Shown here: positions 1-7,290 of the stretch, piece by piece
Position numbering within the stretch: position 1 is the first letter of the stretch
Layout: every line of letters starts with the position of its first letter
Assembly: GCA_946885645.1 (NCBI GenBank)
Contig: CAMPGU010000163.1
Location: 1 to 9,089, forward strand
Source: an uncultured Haloferula sp.
Lineage (GTDB): Bacteria; Verrucomicrobiota; Verrucomicrobiae; Verrucomicrobiales; Akkermansiaceae
Direction of reading: 5' to 3'
DNA length: 9,089 nucleotides
Notes under the pieces: model-generated
Database searches by the model: none
The model's input: the letters and a program-made list of their open reading frames with translations, nothing else
What the model was told of the DNA's origin: nothing
Program-made: the position numbers and the translations under genes

Positions 1-1227
1 ATCCGGAGCCGTCGAGGGGCTTTCTTTCCGCTTCAATATTTCCATCACCGCCTGTGCTTCCCGTTTCGCCAAACCTTCGGGTGCCGATGCAAACCACTCT
101 GCAAAGGCTCCGGGAGCGGTTTTCGCCCACTCTGTGGCGAATTCGCGTATCCGGTGGCCAGCCGTTTCCGGCGGCAGGACCGCGCCGAACCACTCTACCC
201 ATCGGGGTGCCTCTTCCTCCCGGTTGGCAAGGGTGATCGTATTGCAAAGGGTTTGTAAGTCCTCCTGAGAAAGATTCGCGCGAGCTATCCAAGAGGTGGC
301 GGTTTCAAAAGCCTCCGGCTCATGGTTCCTCCCGAATGCCAGATTCCGGAGCACCTCTCCCCGCAGCTTGGCTGAAGCATCGGGATTCTCCTCGCTCCAT
401 TCGCGGAAGACACCCAGGGCCAGCAGGCGCTGATCCTCGGATTGGCCTTCGGACGCCAATCCGTATCGGAGGAAGTCTCCGGTGTCTTCGCCGAAGCGAA
501 TCGTCAAATCGAGGGCAAGCCGGGGGTCACGGGTTGCCGTCCCGTAGGTCAACCCGTGGATAGCCTCATCCGTCAGATCATGGGGTAGGGAAGACTCCCC
601 GGTCTCCAGCCACGCCAGCAGAGGCTCCGTGCCGAGAGCTGCCCATTCCCGGGCTGCGGAAAAAACCAGGCTCTCCACCGCGCCGTTGGTCTTCCAAGAA
701 ATCGCCTCCCGCAATCGGGTGTCCTCGGCCAGGAGTTGGAGCGCCTCACCCGGCTTCACTTTGACCAAGCAGGTCATCGCGAAACGGAGAAGGCTTTGGC
801 GGGTACGGTCCGTGATGTCGCCGGAATCGCGGATTTCTCCCATGAGGATCTGCAGTTGAGCCGCGTCGAGGGAGCGGATGTTTTCAATCTCCGTGATCAT
901 GCGCTGGCGCGTCGTCTTGTCGGGGGCATTGATATTGCCGCCTTCAGCGATCACTCGCTCCCGCCACGTCTCCATGTCCCTGCCATAGGCCATGAAGGCC
1001 ACCGCGGCGGCTTTCGCTTCCGGCACGGGATCCATGCGGGGACGCTTTGAAGGACGCGGCAAAGCTTCTCGATCGGCATCCACGGCCAAGCCCGCGGCAA
1101 CAGCCTCCGCGAGGAGCTTCGCCCGTGCGGACCGCAGCTCTTTAAGCCGGTATCGATCCGCCATTCCCACCGCCAGCAGCGTGGCGAGCAGGATGACCGC
1201 GAGCCAGAACGTCGGACGAGCCCTCAT
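1..1227 (-). CDS. Membrane-anchored helical-repeat protein, partner of the adjacent sigma factor (3' end outside window)
   Basis: I do not recognise a named family. Translating the minus strand from the ATG at 1227-1225 gives 409 codons with no stop, so the C-terminus lies beyond the left edge. Residues 7-22 are a hydrophobic helix (FWLAVILLATLLAVGM) after a basic MRARP start, which predicts a single N-terminal membrane anchor with the rest outside the cytoplasm. Residues 24-45 are charged and helix-prone. The remainder is helix-rich, with recurring motifs: KPGEALQLL (158-166), DPRLALDL (234-241), EAPRWVEWF (339-347) and APGAFAEWF (371-379). These resemble the DPxxAxxW-type helical repeats I associate with many verrucomicrobial hypothetical proteins. 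No catalytic motif is visible. The start overlaps the sigma gene stop as ATGA, so translation is probably coupled and the two products probably act together. The frame is certain; the function is inference. Confidence 0.85.
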   Translation of the reverse strand, partial: MRARPTFWLAVILLATLLAVGMADRYRLKELRSARAKLLAEAVAAGLAVDADREALPRPSKRPRMDPVPEAKAAAVAFMAYGRDMETWRERVIAEGGNINAPDKTTRQRMITEIENIRSLDAAQLQILMGEIRDSGDITDRTRQSLLRFAMTCLVKVKPGEALQLLAEDTRLREAISWKTNGAVESLVFSAAREWAALGTEPLLAWLETGESSLPHDLTDEAIHGLTYGTATRDPRLALDLTIRFGEDTGDFLRYGLASEGQSEDQRLLALGVFREWSEENPDASAKLRGEVLRNLAFGRNHEPEAFETATSWIARANLSQEDLQTLCNTITLANREEEAPRWVEWFGAVLPPETAGHRIREFATEWAKTAPGAFAEWFASAPEGLAKREAQAVMEILKRKESPSTAPD

Positions 1228-3110
1228 CTGCGAAGCTGTTGGAGGATCTGCTCCCGGCGCACGGAGTCCGACACTTTCGCAGCGAGGGCCACAGCGATTT
1301 CCCGGTGCTCCGTCCCGCTATAGGACTCCAGCAGCGGCAGCAGGACCTCATCACCCCCGCCTTCCGCGTGGTACTGCAGCGCGAGCTCAACGGCCGCGGG
1401 AAAAGCCAAGTACTGCATGGCCGACTCCAATGCCGCGGCGGTGGCGGGGAATAGGAGGTCCGGATCCTGCCCCCGGACCCACGAGCGGAAGTCTTCCAAA
1501 TCCTGCGGCGAGGTTTTGAAGAAGCCCTCCTTCTGCGGGAAGGAAGCCGACCGTGCGACGGCGAGGATGCAGGCGCCGCGTTCTTCAGGAGTAGCTTCGA
1601 TGCGTCGCAGATAGGATCCCAGTTCATCCAGACCGATGGTTCCGCCTTCTCCGAGCTCCGAAACCGGCCAGGTGATGGCGTTCAAGCGATCCTGTTCAGG
1701 CAGGCAGCGGCGCAGCAACTGCGCCCAGTTCGCGGGCTCGCGCCGATCGCGGAGCGCGTGGGCTCCCCCCTCCAGGAACGCGAGGCGAGCGTTTTCCGGA
1801 ACCGTCTCCAGTACCTGGCAAGCCAGTTCCGGGCGGGCCAAAACCAAGGCGTAGGTCAAGGCCTTCACGATCGAGACCCGGTCCCTCATGCCTGCATCGT
1901 TCTCGCCCTCGAAAGGTCGGGCAGCGATCAGCTCCTTGAACCACGCCACTGCTCCTTCGGGATCGCGCCCGGCCCAAAGCCCCACCGCATCAGAGGAGTG
2001 AAACCGCCGCGCGACATATTCGGGATCCAGCTCCGTCAGAGGCGCTTGGAGCCGCCACTGCAGCGCCTTGCGGTCTCGCTGTGCCAGCGCCGCGGCCTCG
2101 ATTTCATCCAAGGAGGCGATCAGCTCCTCCCGGTTCATGACGAGAAAGCCCTCTTCCACCGCCAAGGTAGTATTGAGGTAGCCGCCCGCGCCTTCTCCCG
2201 AGCGTAACTGTCGGGCGATTTCCGGCCAATCCCGCGGCCACCGGTCCCACATGGATCCAGCGGGTAAGCCTGCGCGGGATGTCGGCGGGGACTGTAGCCG
2301 CGCCCGCACGACGAGACTTTCCTCCTCCAATCGGGCGATGGCGTGACGTTGTGCGATCACCCAGACTCCCGCCACCACGACGGCGGCAAGCGGCGCGTAT
2401 TTGGAAGCAGCTTTTACCGCCACGGTCGCGGTGAAGCCGGCAGCCGCTGGGGCCGCTGCCGATACTTCCGCGGCGAGCGCGGTCACCGCGGGGGCGGCCG
2501 CCTTCACATCGGCCGCGAAACCCGCGAGCATCACCGCGGCCAGCGATCCGCCTGCTTCCCAGCCGCGGCGGTTCAATTGCCCGCGCAAGCGGAAGGTTGC
2601 CCGCTCAATGCGCTTCTGCGCGGCGTCCGGGGCGATGCCCAAGGTGCCTGCCACCTCGCGCACGCTAAGCGCGCGGTAGTAGCGGAGCAGAATCGCCTCC
2701 CGGTCCGCCCCCGAAAGCGCAGCCAAGGACTCATCGAGGGCGGGACCGAGATCCGCCCATGACCCGGGGGCTGGAGAGGACGAAGAGGCAGCCATGAGGT
2801 TCTGAAGGGAGTGGCGTTTGCGAGTCTCCCGCCGGGCCGTGCGGAGGAGATTCCGCGAGTGCATGAGCGTGGCGCGGTGCAGCCAGCCGCCCAGCGAGGC
2901 ACAGGAGAGCAGGGAGCGGGCTTTCCGCGCCAGCAGCAGAAAGGTGAGCTGGGAGGCCTCCGCCGCCATCGAAGCGTCCCCGCAGCTCCGTTTCGCCGTC
3001 ATCAACACCAGACCTGCGTAGCGGGAGACGAGGCTATGGAAGGCCTTTTCGCGACGATGCTCCAGCCACTCGGCGAGCAATTCGGTATCGGATGGACCGG
3101 ATTTCTGCAT
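1224..3110 (-). CDS. ECF-type sigma-70 family sigma factor with membrane segment and large C-terminal helical domain
   Basis: This 628-residue protein begins as an ECF sigma factor. Region 2 spans about residues 8-95 (start DTELLAEWLEHRREKAFHSL) and region 4 about 125-180, with the helix-turn-helix stretch SVREVAGTLGIAPDAAQKRI at 149-168. ECF factors are usually about 160-220 residues; this one continues for some 440 more. An Ala-rich hydrophobic stretch (187-235) and a likely transmembrane helix (239-253) come next, then a charged helix (255-272) and a helix-rich domain (about 290-628) containing DPEGAVAWF (383-391). The expected topology is sigma domains in the cytoplasm and the C-terminal domain across the membrane. 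The ATG at 3110 was chosen because the sigma homology begins just after it. In-frame upstream starts would add unrelated sequence or run into the tRNA terminator. No Shine-Dalgarno is visible. The stop overlaps the next start. The sigma assignment is firm; the anchoring and sensing role is inference. Confidence 0.9.
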   Translation of the reverse strand: MQKSGPSDTELLAEWLEHRREKAFHSLVSRYAGLVLMTAKRSCGDASMAAEASQLTFLLLARKARSLLSCASLGGWLHRATLMHSRNLLRTARRETRKRHSLQNLMAASSSSPAPGSWADLGPALDESLAALSGADREAILLRYYRALSVREVAGTLGIAPDAAQKRIERATFRLRGQLNRRGWEAGGSLAAVMLAGFAADVKAAAPAVTALAAEVSAAAPAAAGFTATVAVKAASKYAPLAAVVVAGVWVIAQRHAIARLEEESLVVRARLQSPPTSRAGLPAGSMWDRWPRDWPEIARQLRSGEGAGGYLNTTLAVEEGFLVMNREELIASLDEIEAAALAQRDRKALQWRLQAPLTELDPEYVARRFHSSDAVGLWAGRDPEGAVAWFKELIAARPFEGENDAGMRDRVSIVKALTYALVLARPELACQVLETVPENARLAFLEGGAHALRDRREPANWAQLLRRCLPEQDRLNAITWPVSELGEGGTIGLDELGSYLRRIEATPEERGACILAVARSASFPQKEGFFKTSPQDLEDFRSWVRGQDPDLLFPATAAALESAMQYLAFPAAVELALQYHAEGGGDEVLLPLLESYSGTEHREIAVALAAKVSDSVRREQILQQLRR

Positions 3111-3125
3111 TTCAAAGGACGAATG

Positions 3126-3190
3126 TCCGGATGCGGCTGACATCCGACACGGATTCGCCGCTTTTTTCAAGCAAGCGCCCGATGCGGCTG
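3126..3190. promoter_or_regulatory. Possible operator repeats upstream of the sigma gene
   Basis: The leader between the tRNA terminator and the sigma start contains a 10-base direct repeat, GATGCGGCTG, at 3130-3139 and 3181-3190, spaced 51 bases. The first copy is part of an imperfect inverted repeat: CGGATG (3128-3133) against CATCCG (3141-3146). The promoter of the sigma gene must lie in or near this stretch if the tRNA terminator works. No clear -35/-10 pair was recognised. The regulatory role is inference. Confidence 0.25.
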
Positions 3191-3210
3191 CGGCGGTTCT
3201 CCATTCCCGA

Positions 3211-3240
3211 AAATGAAAAAGCCGCCCTTTGCAGAGCGGC
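3211..3240 (-). terminator. Intrinsic terminator of tRNA-Glu
   Basis: Read on the minus strand, GCCGCTCT pairs with AGGGCGGC around a GCAA tetraloop (8 bp, one U-G wobble). It is followed at once by TTTTT, then CATTT. It lies 23 bases past the tRNA 3' end and should separate the tRNA from the sigma gene downstream. Confidence 0.8.
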
Positions 3241-3263
3241 ATCGCCGGTTTTCTGAAGATGAT

Positions 3264-3338
3264 TGGCAACCCGTAGGGGAATCGAACCCCTATTGCCAGA
3301 ATGAAAATCTGGAGTCCTAACCGTTAGACGAACGGGTC
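3264..3338 (-). tRNA. tRNA-Glu (anticodon UUC)
   Basis: The 75-base cloverleaf is complete and includes an encoded CCA (3266-3264). The acceptor GACCCGT pairs with ACGGGTT, with G-U at position 1-72. The D stem is GTCT/GGAC. The anticodon stem is CCAGA/TCTGG with loop TTTTCAT, giving anticodon TTC at 3305-3303. The T arm is AGGGG-TTCGATT-CCCCT, and the discriminator is G. It decodes GAA/GAG and would also supply glutamyl-tRNA for tetrapyrrole synthesis if the organism uses the C5 route. It stands alone, with a terminator downstream and a plausible promoter upstream. Confidence 0.97.
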
Positions 3339-3367
3339 TTGCTATCGTGCCGCGTGGGGCGGGCAGG

Positions 3368-3395
3368 AAGCTACCGATGAGCCCTTGGTTGGCAA
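3368..3395 (-). promoter_or_regulatory. Candidate sigma-70 promoter for tRNA-Glu
   Basis: On the minus strand TTGCCA (3395-3390) and TAGCTT (3373-3368) are separated by 16 bases. Their proximal edge is 29 bases before the tRNA 5' end. This fits a vegetative promoter with a short leader removed by RNase P. The call is by consensus similarity only. Confidence 0.35.
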
Positions 3396-3472
3396 GAAAA
3401 AACCGGGAAGAAAAATGCGGCGGGCGAATGCGGATTATGAACGAAGCGTAACGATGCTGCCCCGCTTGCGGC

Positions 3473-3500
3473 TTGCCAGCAGGGTCCAGCCCCCTACCCT
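3473..3500 (+). promoter_or_regulatory. Weak candidate promoter for transketolase
   Basis: TTGCCA (3473-3478) and TACCCT (3495-3500) are spaced by 16 bases, the same -35 hexamer and spacing as the candidate tRNA promoter on the other strand. Transcription would begin near 3507, leaving a leader of about 29 bases. The -10 match is poor. The rest of 3396-3535 holds nothing else I can identify. Confidence 0.2.
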
Positions 3501-3535
3501 GCCGCCCCTGTCCGACAACTGCGGACCCAACGCTC

Positions 3536-5521
3536 ATGAACACCGCCATCCTCTCACAAGCTGCCACCCAGGCCCGCGGCCTCGCGATGGACGCCGTCCA
3601 CGCCTGCAACTCCGGCCACCTCGGCTTGCCGCTCGGTTGCGCGGAGATCGGCGCCGTCCTCTTCGGCGGCGGCGGCCTCCGATATTTCCCGGACGCCCCG
3701 AAGTGGCTGAATCGCGACCGCTTCATCCTCTCCGCCGGTCACGGCTCCATGTTCCTCTATAGCTGGCTGCACCTCTCCGGCTACGCGCTGCCGCTCGACG
3801 AGCTGAAGCGTTTCCGCCAGTTCGGCTCCCACACTCCCGGCCACCCGGAGTCCTTTGAAACGGTCGGCGTGGAGGCGACCACCGGACCGCTGGGCCAAGG
3901 CGTCGGCAATGCCGTGGGTTATGCTCTTTCCGCCAAGCGCGCCGCGGCGAAGTTCAACACCGCGGACCACGTCATCTTCGACCAGCACGTTTTCGCCCTG
4001 ATGGGGGATGGCTGCTTGCAGGAAGGCGTCGCGAAGGAAGCGATCGCCTTCGCCGGCCACTCGGGTCTCGATAACCTGGTCCTGATCTATGATTCGAACG
4101 ACGTCACGCTCGACGCGATGGCCGAGAAGACCCAGGGCGAGGACGCGGAAGCTTACTTCAAGTCCCAGCAGTGGGACGCGGTGACGATCGACGGCCATGA
4201 CTTCGCCGCAATTTCCGACGCGATCTCGAAGGCGAAGGCCGACAAGAACGGGAAACCCAAGGTGATCATCGCCAAGACCCTGATCGGCAAGGGCATCCCG
4301 CAGGTGGCCGGCACCGCCGGCGCCCACGGCGAAGGCGGCGCGAAATTCATCGACGAGGCCCGCGCCAATCTGGGCCTGCCGGCAGACGAACATTTCTACG
4401 TTTCCTCCGAGGTTCGCTCGCACTTCGAAGGCGTGAAGGCCGAATCGAAGAAGGGCTTCGACGCTTGGCAGGCAACCTACAACGCCTGGGCCGCGGCCAA
4501 TCCGGAGCTGGCGGCCGAGCTGAATGCCGGCGTGGCGAAGTCCGTGCCAAGCGATCTTTCCGCGAAGATCCCGGCCTTCGGAGCCGACTATAAGGATGCG
4601 ACCCGCGGCGCGGGCGGCGTGGTGGTGCAAGCCGTCGCCAAGGCGGTACCGCAGTTCATCACCGGCTCCGCCGACCTCTACGGCTCGACCAAGAACTACA
4701 TCAAGGACGGCGGCGACTTCTCCGCGAAGAATCCCGGCGGCCGGAACATTTGGTTCGGCATCCGCGAGCACGCGATGGGCGCCATCTGCAACGGCATCGC
4801 CTACGACGGCATCTTCCGCCCAAGCGGCGCGACCTTCCTGGTCTTCGCCGACTATGTCCGGCCCTCGATCCGCCTGGCCGCGCTTTCGAAGCTGCCGGTG
4901 ACCTACATCTTCACGCACGACTCCGTGGGTGTGGGTGAAGACGGCCCGACCCACCAGCCGGTGGAAACCGTGAGCGGCCTGCGCGTGATTCCCAATCTGG
5001 ACGTGATCCGCCCCGCCGATGCCGAGGAAACCGCGGGTGCCTTCGTGGCCGCGATGCTCCGCACCGATGGCCCCACGCTTCTCAGCCTGACCCGCCAAGC
5101 CGTGCCGCTGATGAACGAGCTGTCCATGGAAGAGCGCCGCGACGGCGTGCTCCGCGGGGCTTACATTGCCAAGAAGGAAACGGGCGATCTGAAGCTCATC
5201 CTGATGGCGAGCGGCTCCGAGCTGCAGCATTGCATCGCCGCCGCCGCGGAGCTGGGCGAGGGCGTGCGGGTTGTTTCCGTGCCCTGCTTCGAGCGCTTCG
5301 ACCGCCAAGGTGCGGATTACCAGGAGAGCGTGCTGCCGACGTCCTGCACCCGGCGCATCGCCATCGAAGCCGGCGTGTCCGGGCTCTGGTGGAAGTACGT
5401 CGGCCTGGGCGGCAAGGTGCTGGGCATCGACCGCTTCGGCCTGAGCGCACCGGGCAATACGGTGATGAAAGAGCTCGGCATGACCAAGGAGCACGTGGTG
5501 GAAGCAGCGAAAGCGCTGTAA
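3536..5521 (+). CDS. tkt: Transketolase
   Basis: The 661-residue protein has the normal length for bacterial transketolase, the thiamine-diphosphate enzyme that moves two-carbon ketol units between sugar phosphates in the cytosolic pentose phosphate pathway. Visible landmarks are NSGHLG (25-30), SAGHGS (66-71), TTGPLGQG (115-122), the ThDP/metal motif GDGCLQEG (157-164) with N188, the catalytic-type glutamate in IREHAMG (409-415; E411), and [18 protein letters not shown] (460-477). The order is N-terminal pyrophosphate domain, central pyrimidine domain, C-terminal domain. The usual NSGHPG has Leu for Pro, and the segment normally like HGAPLG reads HGEGGA (264-269). The ATG at 3536 was chosen because it gives the canonical N-terminus and upstream starts are TTG in a GC-rich leader. 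No Shine-Dalgarno is present. It appears monocistronic, since a strong terminator follows. Confidence 0.97.
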   Translation: MNTAILSQAATQARGLAMDAVHACNSGHLGLPLGCAEIGAVLFGGGGLRYFPDAPKWLNRDRFILSAGHGSMFLYSWLHLSGYALPLDELKRFRQFGSHTPGHPESFETVGVEATTGPLGQGVGNAVGYALSAKRAAAKFNTADHVIFDQHVFALMGDGCLQEGVAKEAIAFAGHSGLDNLVLIYDSNDVTLDAMAEKTQGEDAEAYFKSQQWDAVTIDGHDFAAISDAISKAKADKNGKPKVIIAKTLIGKGIPQVAGTAGAHGEGGAKFIDEARANLGLPADEHFYVSSEVRSHFEGVKAESKKGFDAWQATYNAWAAANPELAAELNAGVAKSVPSDLSAKIPAFGADYKDATRGAGGVVVQAVAKAVPQFITGSADLYGSTKNYIKDGGDFSAKNPGGRNIWFGIREHAMGAICNGIAYDGIFRPSGATFLVFADYVRPSIRLAALSKLPVTYIFTHDSVGVGEDGPTHQPVETVSGLRVIPNLDVIRPADAEETAGAFVAAMLRTDGPTLLSLTRQAVPLMNELSMEERRDGVLRGAYIAKKETGDLKLILMASGSELQHCIAAAAELGEGVRVVSVPCFERFDRQGADYQESVLPTSCTRRIAIEAGVSGLWWKYVGLGGKVLGIDRFGLSAPGNTVMKELGMTKEHVVEAAKAL

Positions 5522-5543
5522 TCCCCTGCGGCTTGTTTTTTCC

Positions 5544-5582
5544 AAGGCGCGCTCTCCGCAAGGGGAGCGCGCTTTTGTTTTT
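5544..5582 (+). terminator. Intrinsic terminator of transketolase
   Basis: GCGCGCTCTCC (5547-5557) pairs with GGGGAGCGCGC (5562-5572) through 11 bp with one U-G wobble, closed by a GCAA tetraloop. The stem can be extended by the flanking AAG/TTT. TTTTGTTTTT follows directly. The other strand has no T-run, so it acts in the plus direction. Confidence 0.92.
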
Positions 5583-5601
5583 AAGCAAAGTGCACTTGCT
5601 T
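5583..5601. promoter_or_regulatory. Imperfect palindrome upstream of the flavin reductase gene
   Basis: AAGCA (5583-5587) and TGCTT (5597-5601) flank AAGTGCACT, which contains the perfect palindrome AGTGCACT (5589-5596). The arms are offset by one base. It lies 43 bases before the ATG and just after the transketolase terminator. This is the size and position of a dimeric regulator site, but no regulator is identifiable here. Confidence 0.3.
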
Positions 5602-5644
5602 CAAGAGGTTGCCGCGGTGGCGGCCCTTGGTCCATTCTCGCCGC

Positions 5645-6253
5645 ATGGAACTCGATCTCCTCGGCACCCATGCCGACCGCGCTTATCCGATCCTCGCGGG
5701 GCTGGTGGTGCCGCGACCGATCGCGTGGGTGACCACCTTGAACGAGAACGGCAGCGTGAATGCCGCGCCCTTTTCTTTCTTCAACGTCTTCGGCGACGAT
5801 CCGCCGCTCCTCATCTTCGCACCGGGGGACCGCGAGGACGGTTCACCGAAGGACAGCGCGCGCAATGCGAAGCGGACCGGTGAATTCGTGGTGAATCTGG
5901 TGGACGAAGCGCTGGCGGAGGTGATGAACCGGACTTCCGCGGCTCACGCGCCGGGCATCAGCGAGATCGAGCATGAGGGAGTGACCGTCGTGCCCTCCTC
6001 GGTCGTGGCTCCGCCCCGTATCGCGGCCTCGCCGGCCTCGCTGGAGTGCAAGGTCCATTCGATCCAGGAGATCGGAAGCAATCGGCTCGTCCTCGGGATC
6101 ATCCACCGTGTCCACGTGCGCGATGAAATCATCGACGCCGCGAAGCTACGCATCCGCCAGGAAGCCTATCACCCGGTGGGCCGCATGGCGGTGCCGGATT
6201 GGTACTGCCACACGGCGGATCTTTTCGAAATGACGCGGCCGCGGGCAGTCTGA
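5645..6253 (+). CDS. Flavin reductase-like, FMN-binding split-barrel protein
   Basis: The 202-residue product matches the flavin reductase-like domain family of FMN-binding split barrels. The N-terminal half carries the characteristic core PRPIAWVTTLNENGSVNAAP (about residues 24-43), then SFFNVFGDDPPLLIF, an SARNAKRTGEFVVNLV segment, and a C-terminal part ending YHPVGRMAVPDWY (about 178-190). Family members reduce free flavin with NAD(P)H or bind FMN in two-component oxygenases; the substrate cannot be told from sequence. The ATG at 5645 was chosen because upstream in-frame starts are TTG in non-homologous sequence. No Shine-Dalgarno is seen. A CATTCT at 5633-5638 would place a transcript start near the ATG, hinting at a leaderless message. 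The next gene starts 2 bases after the stop, indicating co-transcription with the dihydrouridine synthase. The family call is confident, the specific role is not. Confidence 0.88.
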   Translation: MELDLLGTHADRAYPILAGLVVPRPIAWVTTLNENGSVNAAPFSFFNVFGDDPPLLIFAPGDREDGSPKDSARNAKRTGEFVVNLVDEALAEVMNRTSAAHAPGISEIEHEGVTVVPSSVVAPPRIAASPASLECKVHSIQEIGSNRLVLGIIHRVHVRDEIIDAAKLRIRQEAYHPVGRMAVPDWYCHTADLFEMTRPRAV

Positions 6254-6255
6254 AC

Positions 6256-7290
6256 ATGACCTCTCTCTTTCCCCCGGGCCGTCCCGTTCTTTACCTCGCG
6301 CCCATGCAGGACGTGACGGACCTGCCCTTCATGCGCGTGATGCATGAACATGGCGGCGCGGACGTGTACGTGACGGAATACTTCCGAGTGCACAACGACT
6401 CCCGGCCGAACGCCTGGATCCTGCGTTCCATCGACGAGAACCCGACAGGCCGGCCGATCTTCGCCCAGATGATCGGGCAGGATGTCCCGGCACTGGTGAA
6501 GACGGCGAAGGCCCTGCTAGAGCACCCGGTGGCGGGCATCGACCTGAACTTGGGCTGCCCCGCCCCGGTGGTTTGCAAGAAGGAAGCCGGCGGGGGGCTG
6601 CTGCGGAATCTGCCGAGGGTGGACATGATCCTGGGGGCCCTGCGCGATGCCATCCCCACCCGCTTCACGGTGAAGACCCGGATCGGCTATCACGACCACG
6701 CGGAGTTCCCGGAGTTGCTGGATGTTTTCCGCAAGCACTCCATCGACGCGCTGGTGATCCACGGTCGCACCGTGGAAGAGCGCTACAGCACGCCGGTCCA
6801 TCCCGACTGCGTGAAGATGGCGGTGGAAAGCTTGCCCTGTCCGGTGATCGCAAACGGCAACGTGGTGGATGTCCCCACGGGTCTCGCTTATCTGGAGCAA
6901 TCCAAGGCCGCCGGGCTGATGGTCGGGCGCGGTGCGATCCGGAACCCGTGGTTGTTCTCCCAACTCCGTGCTGCCTTCGCCGGGGAGGAAGCGGTGGTGC
7001 CGCGCTGCCGGGATCTGCTCGGCTACGTCGCGCGGCTTTACGACGAACTGGCCGCCGCGACGGAGCGCTTCGATCCGGTTGGCCACGTGCAGCGGATGAA
7101 AAAGACGATGGTCTTCGTGACCCAAGGCCATGATCCCGATCTCGAGTTCCGTATCCGGCGGGCGAAGACTCCGGAGGACTTCCACTCGGCCTGCCGCGAT
7201 CATTTGGACCGGGATGATCCCGTGCCTGCGGCTCCCCAGGAAGGGTCGCGGGTGTTCTGCGGGTTTGCGGAGCTCCTGGGCGGGAAATGA
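6256..7290 (+). CDS. dus: tRNA-dihydrouridine synthase
   Basis: The 344-residue protein is an FMN-dependent TIM-barrel enzyme that reduces specific uridines in the tRNA D loop with NADPH. Visible signatures are LAPMQDVTD (14-22, FMN binding), LNLGCPAPVV (97-106) with the catalytic Cys101, VKTRIG (139-144; Lys140), HGRT (169-172), IANGN (198-202) and GRGAIRNPWLF (224-234), which holds the FMN phosphate. The helical C-terminal domain follows. TEYFRV (40-45) recalls the corresponding DusC segment, but subfamily and target uridine cannot be fixed by eye. The ATG at 6256 is preferred over an upstream in-frame TTG that would overlap the flavin reductase gene by 55 bases. It lies 2 bases after that gene's stop, so translation is likely coupled. 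No Shine-Dalgarno is present. The gene ends in a short GC-rich hairpin facing a convergent gene. Confidence 0.95.
   Translation: MTSLFPPGRPVLYLAPMQDVTDLPFMRVMHEHGGADVYVTEYFRVHNDSRPNAWILRSIDENPTGRPIFAQMIGQDVPALVKTAKALLEHPVAGIDLNLGCPAPVVCKKEAGGGLLRNLPRVDMILGALRDAIPTRFTVKTRIGYHDHAEFPELLDVFRKHSIDALVIHGRTVEERYSTPVHPDCVKMAVESLPCPVIANGNVVDVPTGLAYLEQSKAAGLMVGRGAIRNPWLFSQLRAAFAGEEAVVPRCRDLLGYVARLYDELAAATERFDPVGHVQRMKKTMVFVTQGHDPDLEFRIRRAKTPEDFHSACRDHLDRDDPVPAAPQEGSRVFCGFAELLGGK

Noticed and set aside
54..1519. Several plus-strand frames of 60-175 codons over the left region
   Set aside because: All lie opposite the continuous minus-strand frames of the partner and sigma genes and have low-complexity Arg/Ser/Pro composition.
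1142..1627. A 161-codon minus-strand frame spanning the sigma/partner junction
   Set aside because: It lies in a different frame from both genes, is Ser/Arg/Pro-rich, and is explained by GC-rich codon shadowing.
3111..3269. Longer sigma factor with an upstream start up to 3269
   Set aside because: The extra residues would overlap the tRNA terminator and the tRNA 3' end and have no sigma homology.
3554..5671. A 705-codon open frame on the minus strand opposite transketolase
   Set aside because: It is the antisense shadow of a GC-rich, strongly conserved gene. Its translation is His/Gly/Ala/Arg-rich without family motifs.
6199..6255. TTG start for dus at 6199
   Set aside because: It would overlap the flavin reductase gene and add residues before the conserved N-terminus; ATG 6256 fits the family.
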